A DNA stretch of 64,000 nt, taken from positions 744,001 through 808,000 of the forward strand of contig NZ_JANZKW010000002.1 of NCBI RefSeq assembly GCF_027257935.1, in the 5' to 3' direction. Position numbers and translations under genes: made by a program. The stretch's first letter is position 1, and the number at the start of each line of letters is the position of its first letter. The notes beneath the pieces were generated by a model. That model saw only the letters and a program-made list of their open reading frames with translations, was not told the DNA's origin and made no database searches. This DNA comes from Chitinimonas sp. BJYL2 (GTDB taxonomy: Bacteria; Pseudomonadota; Gammaproteobacteria; Burkholderiales; Chitinimonadaceae). Below are positions 16,287 to 25,795 of this stretch, piece by piece.

Positions 16287-19045
16287 TGCATCTGCGCTGG
16301 CTGCTTCCGCTCCTGCTAGCCCTGTGCCTGCCTGTGGCACAGGCCAGCCCGGCCCGGCCAGCCACCGCCTTCTTCTACGGTGCACAAGCGCCCCTTGATG
16401 AACTGAATGCCTTTGATTGGGTGGTCCTGGAACCCGACCACTTTGCCAAAGCGCCAAACCGGGCCGGCACGGACTGGTTCGCCTATGTCAGCGTGGGCGA
16501 AGTCGAGGCGCGCCGCGACTATGCGCATCGCTTGCCTGCGAGCTGGCTACCGACCAGCAATCCCGCCTGGGGTGGCAAGGTCATCGACCAAAGCCAGCCC
16601 GAGTGGCCGGCCTTCTTTGTCGATCAGATCGTCGCCCCGCTGTGGGGACGAGGCTGGCGGCATTTTTTCCTGGACACCCTCGATTCCTGGCAGCTGCTTG
16701 CCACCACGCCCGCCGAGCGGGAGGCCCAGCAGGCGGGCTTGCTGCGCGCACTGCGTTTGCTGAAGCAGCGTTATCCCACGGCCCAATTGCTGTTCAACCG
16801 TGGCTTTGAACTCCTGCCGCAAGCACGCGAACTGGCCGCTGGCGTCGCCTTCGAATCGCTCCATGCACGCTGGAACCCTCAGGCAAGAAGGTATGAAGCC
16901 GTGCCTCAAGCAGATCGTGACTGGCTACTCGCCCAAGTGCGCCCGCTGCTGGGCGAAGGGGGACTGCCGGTCATTGCACTCGATTACCTGCCCGCTGAAC
17001 AGCGTGGGGAAGCACGTACGCTGGCGGAGAAAATCCGGGCCGACGGACTGATTCCCTGGATTGCCACACCCGAGTTCGACACCCTGGGCGTGGGCGAGAT
17101 CGAGGTCATGCCTCGTAAAGTGATGGTGCTGTACGACGGCCGTCAGTTTCCCAACCTCACCGTGTCCGACCATGTCCGCTATCTGGCCATGCCCCTGAAC
17201 TATCTGGGGCTGGTACCGGAGTATGTGGACATACGCCAGCCGGTGCCGGCCCAGCGCCTTGCCGGTCGCTACGCCGGCGTGGTCGCCTGGCTCAATAGCG
17301 ACGATGCCGATGAAGGCGGGCAGGTCCGCACCTTGGTCAAACGCGCCCGCAGCGAATCCGTGCCCGTGGTCTTCCTGTCCCGTTTCGGTAGCACCGACCG
17401 GGCCTGGCTGGCACAACTGGATCTGAAGCTGACGCTCGAACAGCCTGAGGGACAGGTCCATATCGTCCACCAGCACCCGCAGGTCGGCTTTGAACAGAAG
17501 CCCTATCCCCGCGCGAGTACCTTTCTGGCCGTTGAAGCCAGCAAGGGCACGCCCTGGCTCAGCCTGAACAGTGACCAGTTGCGCGCCGACGCTGTCGCCA
17601 TCACACCCTGGGGCGGCTACGCCCTGGAGCCCTTTGTGGTGGAGCACGCACCGGGCAACGAAGAGGACACGCACTGGGTCATCCAGCCGCTCGAATTCCT
17701 GCGTACGGCCTTGCAGTTACCGGCCATGCCGGTACCCGATGTCACGACCGAGAACGGTCGCCGACTCTGGCTCACCCATATCGATGGTGACGGTTTCCCC
17801 AGCCTCGCCGAAGTGCCGGGCTCCCCCACGGCGGCAGAAGTGATGCGCCGCGATTTCATCGAGCGCTATCGCGTCCCCCATACCGTGTCAGTCATTGAGG
17901 CCGAGGTGTCACCCAACGGCCTCTGGGCCGGCATGGCGCCCGCTCTGCAGCAGACTGCACGAGCGATTTTCGCCCTGCCGCACGTGGAAATCGCCAGCCA
18001 CACTTACACCCATCCGTTCTATTGGCAAGCCTTGACCGGCCAGGTCAAGCGAGACAACACCCTCTACGGGCTCAACCTGAAAGTCGCGGACTACACGTTC
18101 TCGGCCGAACGTGAAATCGCCGGTTCGGCCCGTTATATCGATACCCAGCTCGCACCGGCCGGCAAGCGCACCCAGGTACTGCTGTGGACCGGCGACTGCG
18201 ATCCGGACGGCGACACGGTTGCCGAAACCTACAAGGCCGGGCTGCGCAACATGAACGCCGGCGAGACCCGGATCAGCCGCTCCAAGCCGTCTTGGACCCA
18301 TATCGCCCCCCTGGGGCTGATGAAGAAGGGCTATTTCCAGACCTACGCCCCCAACCAGAACGAAAACATCTACACCAACGACTGGACCGGGCCGTACTGG
18401 GGTTTCCGCCGCGTGATCGAAACCTTCGAGATGACCGATCGCCCGCTGCGCTTCAAGCCTATCAACCTCTACTACCACACCTACTCGGCCAGCCGTAAAG
18501 CCAGCATCGAGGCGCTGCACGAGGTCTATCGCTGGATCCTCAAGCAGGAAACCCTGCCGCTGTTCGCGTCCGCCTATATCGACCGGGTAGCCGGTTTCAA
18601 TCAGGCCGCCGTTGCCCGCACTCCCACCGGCTGGCGCCTGCGCGGCCTGGGTGCCTTGCGGACCATGCGCGTGCCGGCTGCGCTCCTGCCCGATCTGACC
18701 CAGAGCGCGCAAGTGGCCGGCTGGCGCGATCTCAGCCAAGGGCGCTACCTGCATCTGGCGGCAGACCGCGCCGACGTGGCACTGGCCACACGCCCTGACA
18801 CCACAACACCGCGCCTCGTGGATGCCAATGCCATGATCAACCAGTGGCAGGTCGGCGTGCAGGGTGGCGAATTTGCCCTGGAAGGTGGCGTACCACTGGA
18901 ATTCACCTTGCAACACCCCAGCGCCTGCACCCTGAGCCAGGGGGGTCAGCAACTCAAGCCTGCGCCCGTATCCGGCGCCGCCCAACACCACCGCTACCGA
19001 CTTGCCCGTCATGCCGCCCGCTTCGTCCTCGCCTGCCCACGCTGA
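16283..19045 (+). CDS. pelA: Pel polysaccharide hydrolase/deacetylase PelA
   Basis: Periplasmic multidomain protein of 920 residues. Signal peptide at 1-21 (ending AQA). An N-terminal TIM-barrel glycoside hydrolase region (about 27-270) with E191 in VAFESLHARW, aligned with the catalytic Glu of the GH166 family; a reductase-like middle domain from about 278 (VMVLYDGRQFPN); then a NodB-like deacetylase with the metal ligands D501/D503 (THIDGDG) and H573/H577 (SHTYTHP). The D-to-H spacing of 72 is the same as in Pseudomonas aeruginosa PelA (D528, H600, H604). It partly deacetylates Pel and can cleave it. It overlaps pelX upstream and pelB downstream by 35 bp. All key residues appear intact. Confidence 0.95.
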   Translation: MMHLRWLLPLLLALCLPVAQASPARPATAFFYGAQAPLDELNAFDWVVLEPDHFAKAPNRAGTDWFAYVSVGEVEARRDYAHRLPASWLPTSNPAWGGKVIDQSQPEWPAFFVDQIVAPLWGRGWRHFFLDTLDSWQLLATTPAEREAQQAGLLRALRLLKQRYPTAQLLFNRGFELLPQARELAAGVAFESLHARWNPQARRYEAVPQADRDWLLAQVRPLLGEGGLPVIALDYLPAEQRGEARTLAEKIRADGLIPWIATPEFDTLGVGEIEVMPRKVMVLYDGRQFPNLTVSDHVRYLAMPLNYLGLVPEYVDIRQPVPAQRLAGRYAGVVAWLNSDDADEGGQVRTLVKRARSESVPVVFLSRFGSTDRAWLAQLDLKLTLEQPEGQVHIVHQHPQVGFEQKPYPRASTFLAVEASKGTPWLSLNSDQLRADAVAITPWGGYALEPFVVEHAPGNEEDTHWVIQPLEFLRTALQLPAMPVPDVTTENGRRLWLTHIDGDGFPSLAEVPGSPTAAEVMRRDFIERYRVPHTVSVIEAEVSPNGLWAGMAPALQQTARAIFALPHVEIASHTYTHPFYWQALTGQVKRDNTLYGLNLKVADYTFSAEREIAGSARYIDTQLAPAGKRTQVLLWTGDCDPDGDTVAETYKAGLRNMNAGETRISRSKPSWTHIAPLGLMKKGYFQTYAPNQNENIYTNDWTGPYWGFRRVIETFEMTDRPLRFKPINLYYHTYSASRKASIEALHEVYRWILKQETLPLFASAYIDRVAGFNQAAVARTPTGWRLRGLGALRTMRVPAALLPDLTQSAQVAGWRDLSQGRYLHLAADRADVALATRPDTTTPRLVDANAMINQWQVGVQGGEFALEGGVPLEFTLQHPSACTLSQGGQQLKPAPVSGAAQHHRYRLARHAARFVLACPR

Positions 19046-22000
19046 CCCGCTGGACCGGCGCAAGCCCCTGCCGCGGCAACGGCTGTTCCCGCCCCAATCA
19101 GTCATTGCGCTCGCCGCCAGTGCTGCAGCCGCGCTTTTCCTGATCTTCCCCAAGGGCCGGGAACTGTCGGAAATCGCTGCACAAGCGCGTACCGATGCCC
19201 TGTCGCTGCAGTACCTGCGCAATCTGGTACGGGCCAGTCCGCGTGATGTCGAACTTAATCTGCTGCTGGCCAATCAGGAGCTGGCACTCGGCAATGTGCA
19301 GGTGGCACGACAGATGGCTTACGGCTTGCGCGATCTGGGCGACACCACGCTGACCCAAGAGGCCGAACACATCCTGCTGATGTCGGCCCTCTACGAGCGC
19401 GACCGGCAGCAGCCGGATGCACAGCGTCTGCGAGTGCTTCAGGCCGAAATTGATGATCTGGTCCTCCGCATGATCGATCACGGCCCGCTGACGCCGGACA
19501 CCCTGAACCTGCTGATGCCGGAGCTGAACCGCCATCGCCGCGGTGGTGCGCTGATCGATACCCTGCGGCTGCGGCTATTGCGCAGCAACACGCTGGCACC
19601 AGACATCCTCTTGCGCATCGCCGGCCAAGCTCTGGCACACGGACACCATCGCGCCGCCGCCGATTTCACCCTGATGGCTGCCAAAGGCAGCCGCCAGCGG
19701 GCAGAACAACGCGACTTGCTGCTGCAGGGCCTGCGCCATCTGCAAGCGGGCAGCCTGTTCCGCGAGGCGGGCGAGGTGCTCGCTAATCCGCCAGTGTCGC
19801 CAGGCGACGATCCGCGCCTGCTGGGTGAGCTGGCCAGGATTGCCCTGGCTGTCGGCCGTCCCGATCTGGCCCAGCGCTATGTCGAGCAGGCCTTGCGTCT
19901 GAGTCTCGCGCCGCGTTGGTCCACAGCCTGGCAGTTGGCACAGGGCCGGGGCGATGAATTTGGCGGGCGCTGGTTGCCTGTCAGCAACGAGCTATTGCAG
20001 GCGCCGATTGAAGGCCGCACCGCCGGACTGCCTTTTGATGAGGGGCTCTACCAGCTTGGCTACGACATTTTTCTGGCCAACGGCAAACTCAACGATGCCT
20101 ACCTGCTGGCGCGTGCCGGCGTGCAGGCGCGGCCAGCCAGCGCTGCCTGGCATCGACGTCTGGCACAGGTGGCCCGCTGGCTCAGCCGTCCCGATGAAAG
20201 CCTCAATCACTGGCTCTCGGCCGCCCGCCTGGGTGACGTTGCCGCGTGGAAGGATGTCGAGGAGCTCGTTCCCTCCATCCAGGATGAGAACCTGCGGGTC
20301 AGCACCCTGGAGCAACTGGTTCGCGCTGGTCTAGGCGGCGACGCCCGGCTCGATGAGCTGGTGCTGGCCTACGATGCCGCCGGCCGGCCAGAGGCGGCCG
20401 TGCAGCTGATCGAATCCCTCTACCGGGAACGGCGTGAGAGCAAGCTGCTGATCCGTCTGGCCGACTTCCATCACCATATAGGCGACCGCGACCGCGAGGC
20501 CGAGGTGGTGCGCCGGCAGATTCGCGACTTCGGTCTGGACGAAGTCTCGGCCTTGCGTCTGTCGCGCATCCTCATTGCCGAGCGCCGTGAAGCCGAGGCC
20601 TTGGTCATGCTGGAACAGGCCGCGGAACGTCTGCCCACTCTGAGCGTGCCGACTTGGCGATTGATGGCCCAGCTAGCTGACATGCTCCAGCGCCCCGATG
20701 CCGCCCGCGCGGCCTACCGGCGTCTCGTCGATACCCCGGAAGCCACCCAGTCCGATCTGCGGGTCTACTACAGCCTGACCTGGCGCGAAGACCCGGACAG
20801 CGCCTATCGCGCAGCCACACTGGCCTGGGAGCGTTTTGCCGATTCGACCATGTTCCTGGCATCGCTGGAAATCGATATTGCCCGTGAACGCTGGCCTGCC
20901 CTGCGCGAACGCCTGGATACATTGAAACCCGGCCAGCTTGCCATGCTGCGCAAGCAGGCACGCTATCTGGCCATGTCGGCCCAGATCCGCCATCAGAGCA
21001 GCCAGCCCGAGCTGGCGCTCACCGACTACCGCGAGGCGATTGCGCTGGCTCCGCGCGATACTTCCTTGCGGGTCGGCATGCTTTGGTTACTGCTCGACAT
21101 GGGTACCCAGCGCCAGCTGCTGCGCCAGTATGTGCATGCCTGGCATGGCGATGGCGCGCAGGGCGGGCCACTGACGCACGTCCTGGGAACGGCTTACCTG
21201 CAGCTGGAGGAACCCGCTCAGGCACTGGCACTGCTGCAGATCGAATGGCGGCGGATGCGGCGAGCCGGCGAGCGGCCCAGTCAGTCCTGGCAGGAAACCT
21301 ATGCCGATGCGCTGGAACAGGCCGGCCAGCCAGCGCTGGCCTACAACCTGCGCCGTACCCTCTGGCAGAAAACCATCAGCGCGATCCGCAACGACCCTGC
21401 CCGCTTCCAGAAGGCGCCCCAGGCATTGGTGGATGCTGCCCGACTGGCGCTGCGACAGCAGCGCGGGGACGGCCTGACTCAGGTGATGCAGCAGTTGTTG
21501 CGGCAGTCTACCCACCCCCTGCACGACAACCCGATCCGGGCACAATTGCTCGGCGCCTGGCTGCAACTGCGAGATCAACCCGCGGCTGCCCGGCGTTATC
21601 TGTTGGGTCGGCAAATGGCGCGACTGGCGAATCCGGCCTATCTGGCGCTCGGTGTCGCTGTTGCCAATGGCGATACCGAGGCCGTCTCCCGCCTGCTTGC
21701 CGACGCCGAGAACCTGCCCGTGAAAGACCGCATCCTCGCCGCCGACCTGCTGCGCGACAACGACAAAGCCAAGCTGTGGGCCGCTGGCGGACTGGCGGGG
21801 CGCCGTCACGATGACGACCTGCACGGCATGATGACCGAGCGCTTCTTCAAGGATGCCGGTCGTCTGGCCCTATCGCAGGCTCGGCAATCGCGGGGCCCAC
21901 TCGATCTGGATGTGCGCGAGTTCAACGCCACCGTGCCCCTGGCCGGACGGGGTGCGCTTATGCTGAAGCATGCCCACCAGCGCCAGACGGTGGTACGCCC

Positions 22001-22847
22001 TCGCTCGCTCGGCGAGGTGCCCCGCACCAGCGAATACCACGAGATCGGCTGGGAGCAAGGCAGTGAAGCATTGGATGGCTGGATCGCCCTAGGCCGACTT
22101 CGGGGTTTCGATGGCCACGGCGGCCACCGGCTGGGCTTGCGCTGGCGTCCGGATGGTCACCATCAGGTGCAGTGGCGCCAGGAGGCAGGCCAGCCCACCA
22201 GCGATTCCACCTTGCTGCAGCTGGCCGGCCAGCGTGGTGGTAACGCGCTGGGCTGGAACTGGCAGATAGGCCGACGCGAGTACCTGATGGCCGAACAAGG
22301 GGACTGGACCTACCGTACACAAGACGGTGGCCGCCTCGGCCAGAGCCGGCTCGGTTCGGTGGAGCTGGGCTACCGGGTACGGCTCGATACCCCGAACATT
22401 ACCGTCCGGGCCGGCTACAACCAGTACGACTTCCGTGCGGATGGCGAACTGGCGCCGCGCTACCTCAAGCTGATCCCGGATGCCGAGGCCGCCTATGCCG
22501 AGATCGGCAATACCCGGCCCTGGCTCAATGACTTCCTGCCTCCCTCCAGCCGGCAATGGTCGGTAGGCCTCAACTACAACGACGCCAGCCCCAGCCAGTA
22601 CCGGCGCCGCTGGACGCCCTATGGCCAAGTCACCCTGGCCCGTAACAGCGTCTCCGGCAAAGGCCACGAAGTCCGCCTAGGCATAGGCGGCAGCCTGCTG
22701 GGCGCCCTGCCAGACGGCGTAGACCGCCTCAATCTGGAGTGGGTGCAATCGCAGGGCAGCAGCCCGGCTGGCAACCGCGACCGTAGCAGCAGCCTCTCCG
22801 TCGTCTGGCAATACTGGTTCGATAAACCTTCATCATCCCGAGACTGA
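19011..22847 (+). CDS. pelB: Outer-membrane export protein PelB
   Basis: Very large protein of 1278 residues. A hydrophobic helix near the N-terminus (about 33-47, IALAASAAAALFLIF), then about 800 residues of alpha-helical tetratricopeptide-type repeats (for example ELNLLLANQELALGNVQVARQMAYGLRDLG), and a C-terminal region of alternating aromatic beta-strands (from about residue 1000) consistent with a 16-stranded beta-barrel porin. The ATG at 19011 is preferred over a TTG three codons upstream. By family knowledge the TPR domain binds PelA and the barrel, with PelC, exports Pel across the outer membrane. It is the longest gene in the window. Confidence 0.93.
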   Translation: MPPASSSPAHADPLDRRKPLPRQRLFPPQSVIALAASAAAALFLIFPKGRELSEIAAQARTDALSLQYLRNLVRASPRDVELNLLLANQELALGNVQVARQMAYGLRDLGDTTLTQEAEHILLMSALYERDRQQPDAQRLRVLQAEIDDLVLRMIDHGPLTPDTLNLLMPELNRHRRGGALIDTLRLRLLRSNTLAPDILLRIAGQALAHGHHRAAADFTLMAAKGSRQRAEQRDLLLQGLRHLQAGSLFREAGEVLANPPVSPGDDPRLLGELARIALAVGRPDLAQRYVEQALRLSLAPRWSTAWQLAQGRGDEFGGRWLPVSNELLQAPIEGRTAGLPFDEGLYQLGYDIFLANGKLNDAYLLARAGVQARPASAAWHRRLAQVARWLSRPDESLNHWLSAARLGDVAAWKDVEELVPSIQDENLRVSTLEQLVRAGLGGDARLDELVLAYDAAGRPEAAVQLIESLYRERRESKLLIRLADFHHHIGDRDREAEVVRRQIRDFGLDEVSALRLSRILIAERREAEALVMLEQAAERLPTLSVPTWRLMAQLADMLQRPDAARAAYRRLVDTPEATQSDLRVYYSLTWREDPDSAYRAATLAWERFADSTMFLASLEIDIARERWPALRERLDTLKPGQLAMLRKQARYLAMSAQIRHQSSQPELALTDYREAIALAPRDTSLRVGMLWLLLDMGTQRQLLRQYVHAWHGDGAQGGPLTHVLGTAYLQLEEPAQALALLQIEWRRMRRAGERPSQSWQETYADALEQAGQPALAYNLRRTLWQKTISAIRNDPARFQKAPQALVDAARLALRQQRGDGLTQVMQQLLRQSTHPLHDNPIRAQLLGAWLQLRDQPAAARRYLLGRQMARLANPAYLALGVAVANGDTEAVSRLLADAENLPVKDRILAADLLRDNDKAKLWAAGGLAGRRHDDDLHGMMTERFFKDAGRLALSQARQSRGPLDLDVREFNATVPLAGRGALMLKHAHQRQTVVRPRSLGEVPRTSEYHEIGWEQGSEALDGWIALGRLRGFDGHGGHRLGLRWRPDGHHQVQWRQEAGQPTSDSTLLQLAGQRGGNALGWNWQIGRREYLMAEQGDWTYRTQDGGRLGQSRLGSVELGYRVRLDTPNITVRAGYNQYDFRADGELAPRYLKLIPDAEAAYAEIGNTRPWLNDFLPPSSRQWSVGLNYNDASPSQYRRRWTPYGQVTLARNSVSGKGHEVRLGIGGSLLGALPDGVDRLNLEWVQSQGSSPAGNRDRSSSLSVVWQYWFDKPSSSRD

Positions 22848-22851
22848 ACCC

Positions 22852-23382
22852 ATGACTTCCCTACTCTACCGCCTGCTGCCCCTGCTCGCCGCCGTGTTGC
22901 TGAGCGCCTGTGCTGCCGTTCGTACCGCCCCGGCACCCGATTGGCAAGCCGAGGCGCGCTGGGGCCTGCTGCCCGTTGCCAACCACAGCGATACCCCGCT
23001 GGCGGGCTTGGCCGCTGAATCGATCGTGCATGCGCTGCTGCAGGCCGATGGCCCACGTTCGGTGCTGCGCTACCCGCCCGAGCTTAATGGCGACGCCCTG
23101 TTCGAAGCCGCTGATCGCAAAACCGAGCAAACGGCACTGGCTTGGGCCAAGCAGGCCGGCGTGCGTTACGCGGTCACCGGTGCGGTATCGGAATGGCGCT
23201 ACAAGGTTGGCGTGGATGGCGAACCTGCAGTCGGTATCAGTCTCAGCATCATTGATGTCGAATCCGGCCAGACCGTCTGGAGTGGCGTGGCAGCGGATAC
23301 CGGCTGGAGCCGCTCCTCGCTGACCGTGACGGCCCAGGATGCCATCGCCAAGCTGCTGCGCAGCGCCAAACTGCCGCGCTGA
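22852..23382 (+). CDS. pelC: Outer-membrane lipoprotein PelC
   Basis: Lipoprotein of 176 residues. Signal peptide with lipobox LLSAC and lipidated Cys at residue 20, followed by a small alpha/beta domain (WGLLPVANHSDTPLAGLAAESIVHALL). PelC forms a dodecameric ring on the periplasmic side of the PelB barrel and funnels the cationic polymer. It starts 4 bp after the pelB stop. Length and position in the operon are the normal ones. Confidence 0.93.
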   Translation: MTSLLYRLLPLLAAVLLSACAAVRTAPAPDWQAEARWGLLPVANHSDTPLAGLAAESIVHALLQADGPRSVLRYPPELNGDALFEAADRKTEQTALAWAKQAGVRYAVTGAVSEWRYKVGVDGEPAVGISLSIIDVESGQTVWSGVAADTGWSRSSLTVTAQDAIAKLLRSAKLPR

Positions 23383-23393
23383 GCCCGAGAACG

Positions 23394-24800
23394 ATGCGAC
23401 ACCGACTATTACGGCGCCTGCGACTGCTGCTGGGTCAGCTGATTGCCCCCGGCGAGGCGCTACCCACGCGCTGGCTGGTCGTGGAGACGACGGTACTCAC
23501 CGCTGCCATGCTGTGCCTGAGCTACCTCATCAACCCACAGGACCCGCTGGCGCTGCGTGGTGATTTCCCCTGGCCCTGGTTTGCACCGCTGCTGCTGGCC
23601 CTGCGCTACGGCGTGCTCCCCGGTCTGGGCGGTGCCGCAATCATGATGGCCGCGTGGTGGCTGGCCTATGACCATGGCCCCGGCCCGGTGCAGGACTTTC
23701 CCAAGCTGTACTTTCTGGGTGGCCTGATCGCCACGATGATTGCCGGTGAATATGCCGGCGCCTGGCAACTCAGGCTGCGCCGTGTGCAGGAAAGCAATGC
23801 CTATCTGTACCAGCGCCTGCGCCGGGTTTCCAACCAGTACTACCTGATGCGTCTGTCGCACGACCGGCTGGAGCACGAGTTCCTGCTCAAGCCCACCACC
23901 ATGCGCGATGCACTCAGCTCGCTGAAGGCGCAGATCGATAGCCAGACAAGGCTGACCGGCCGTCTGGTGGGCGGGTTCAGCAGCGCCCAGGCAGATGCCA
24001 TGCTGAACCTGCTCTCGCAGTTCTGCGGCGTGGATGAAGCCGGGTGCTACCGCGTGCCCGGTGACGATCTGCGTCCGGTGGCCTATCAGGGCAGCTTGCC
24101 GGGTCTCGATGGGCAGCCTATCCGCCACCCGCTGGTTGCCGACGACCCCATGGTGCTCGCAGCCCTTGAAAACCGGGTACTGACGCACGTGCAGACCGAG
24201 ATTCTGGACCGCCAGCAACCGTCCGCTTACCAGGTTGTCGTTCCCATCATGACGGCCGACGACCGCATGCTGGGCCTGATCGCCGTGCGCCGTATCGGCT
24301 TCTTCTCACTGCATGAAGAAACCCTGCTGATGCTGGCCGCCATGGTCGCCTATTTTGCCGATAGCCTCGTAGCCCCGAGCAGCCTGCAGGCCATACAGGC
24401 TGAACTGCCGGACTGCCCGGCTGACTTTGCCGAAGAGGTCGGCCGCCTGCTGCACCTGAGCCAGATCGGCCGGGTGGAGAGCTGGCTGGTGCTGCAAGTC
24501 TTCCGCCATACCCCCCAGGCGGCCGATGCCGCCGAGGGTATCCGTCGCTTGCGACGCGGACTGGACAGTGTCTGGCTCATGCACGGGCCCGACTGGCATG
24601 CCGTGCTGACCCTGCTGCCCATGACCAATGCTGCTGGCGTGGAAGGCTATGTCGAGCGCATCGGCAGTTGGGCCAACGAGCTGTACGGGCCCAACTTCAG
24701 CCTGCACCACAGCACCGTTCACACCGAAGTACTGACGGGTCGCAACCCGGTCCTGGTGATGAAGCGTGCGCTCGCGCCGCTCCAAGAGGTGGCCGGATGA
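23394..24800 (+). CDS. pelD: Cyclic di-GMP receptor PelD
   Basis: Inner-membrane protein of 468 residues. Four hydrophobic helices in the first 120 residues (about 27-45, 62-90, 104-120), a short coiled segment, a GAF domain (about 175-330) and a degenerate GGDEF domain (about 340-468) without a GG(D/E)EF sequence. The c-di-GMP binding RxxD site is present as R388-G-L-D391, and R422 lies 34 residues on, about where the second contact arginine is in Pseudomonas PelD. The protein therefore should bind c-di-GMP and switch on Pel synthesis post-translationally. It overlaps pelE by ATGA. Confidence 0.94.
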   Translation: MRHRLLRRLRLLLGQLIAPGEALPTRWLVVETTVLTAAMLCLSYLINPQDPLALRGDFPWPWFAPLLLALRYGVLPGLGGAAIMMAAWWLAYDHGPGPVQDFPKLYFLGGLIATMIAGEYAGAWQLRLRRVQESNAYLYQRLRRVSNQYYLMRLSHDRLEHEFLLKPTTMRDALSSLKAQIDSQTRLTGRLVGGFSSAQADAMLNLLSQFCGVDEAGCYRVPGDDLRPVAYQGSLPGLDGQPIRHPLVADDPMVLAALENRVLTHVQTEILDRQQPSAYQVVVPIMTADDRMLGLIAVRRIGFFSLHEETLLMLAAMVAYFADSLVAPSSLQAIQAELPDCPADFAEEVGRLLHLSQIGRVESWLVLQVFRHTPQAADAAEGIRRLRRGLDSVWLMHGPDWHAVLTLLPMTNAAGVEGYVERIGSWANELYGPNFSLHHSTVHTEVLTGRNPVLVMKRALAPLQEVAG

Positions 24801-25795
24801 TCTACGACCGCCTGCTGATCCTGGCGGCCGGCATTGATGTCGGGGCGCTGTCGGCCCTCATCATGGGTGACCCCGGTCCATTGCAGGTCGTGCTGCTGCT
24901 GGGCAGCCATGCGCTTGCCTGCGCCGGCTTCGCGCTGGCGGGCATGAAGCTGCTGCCGCCGCAGTACCGGATCTCCCCCTGGCGGGCACTGACACTGTTC
25001 TTCTCGCTGTGCTTCTTCATCCCTGCTGTGAGCGTCCTGGGCATTGCGCTGGCGGTCATTCTGTCGCGCCTCGTCAAGGCCCAGCGCAGCTTCGAGCCTT
25101 ATGGTCAGGTTGAACCGCCCAGTTATCGCTCGGGTCTGCAGGCCAAGCAGCGTGGCTATGCGGCGGGCGGGATCAAGGCGCTCATGCTCAACCCGCGGGC
25201 GCAGGTCGATGTACGTCTGCGTGCCTTGCTGACCACGCAGGCCATGCCAAGACGGATGGCCAACCCCCTGCTGCATCAGGCACTCAGTGGCGATGTGGAC
25301 GACATCCGCCTGCTGGCCTACGGCATCTTGTCCAATCAGGAACAAGAAATCAGCGAGCATATCCACCGGCTGCGACAGGAAGAGCCGGCCGACGCGGCCG
25401 CGCGGCTCAAGCGCGATCACATGCTGGCGCAGCTGCACTGGGAGCTCGTGCACAACGAACTGGTACTCGGCGACATGCGTCGACACACCCTCGCCGATGC
25501 CGAACGGCTGGTCCTCAGCTGCCTCGACAAGTCACCCGAAGACGCTGGCCTGTGGCTGCTCCTGGGCAAAATCCGTCTGGCTAGCGGCCAGCCCGAGATG
25601 GCTCGCCCCTGTTTCATGGCCGCGCAGTCTTTCGGCCAGGCACCTACCAACGTGATCCCCTTTCTGGCCGAGCTGGCATGGCGCCAGCGCCGCTACCACG
25701 ATATACGCAGCCTGATGGCGCAACTGCCCGCGTCGGGTCTGCCACCGCAGATCCACGCCATGCGTCGCTATTGGGCGGATACCCCGACAACATGA
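24797..25795 (+). CDS. pelE: Pel synthase complex protein PelE
   Basis: Membrane protein of 332 residues. Two to three N-terminal transmembrane helices (about 2-20, 25-45 and 65-90) followed by a cytoplasmic alpha-helical domain with TPR-like features (for example LVLSCLDKSPEDAGLWLLLGKIRLASGQPEMARPC). The ATG overlaps the pelD stop (ATGA) and its own stop overlaps the pelF ATG in the same way. PelE is reported to bridge PelD and PelF at the inner membrane. It is the least conserved Pel protein; the call relies on layout and place in the operon. Confidence 0.9.
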   Translation: MIYDRLLILAAGIDVGALSALIMGDPGPLQVVLLLGSHALACAGFALAGMKLLPPQYRISPWRALTLFFSLCFFIPAVSVLGIALAVILSRLVKAQRSFEPYGQVEPPSYRSGLQAKQRGYAAGGIKALMLNPRAQVDVRLRALLTTQAMPRRMANPLLHQALSGDVDDIRLLAYGILSNQEQEISEHIHRLRQEEPADAAARLKRDHMLAQLHWELVHNELVLGDMRRHTLADAERLVLSCLDKSPEDAGLWLLLGKIRLASGQPEMARPCFMAAQSFGQAPTNVIPFLAELAWRQRRYHDIRSLMAQLPASGLPPQIHAMRRYWADTPTT

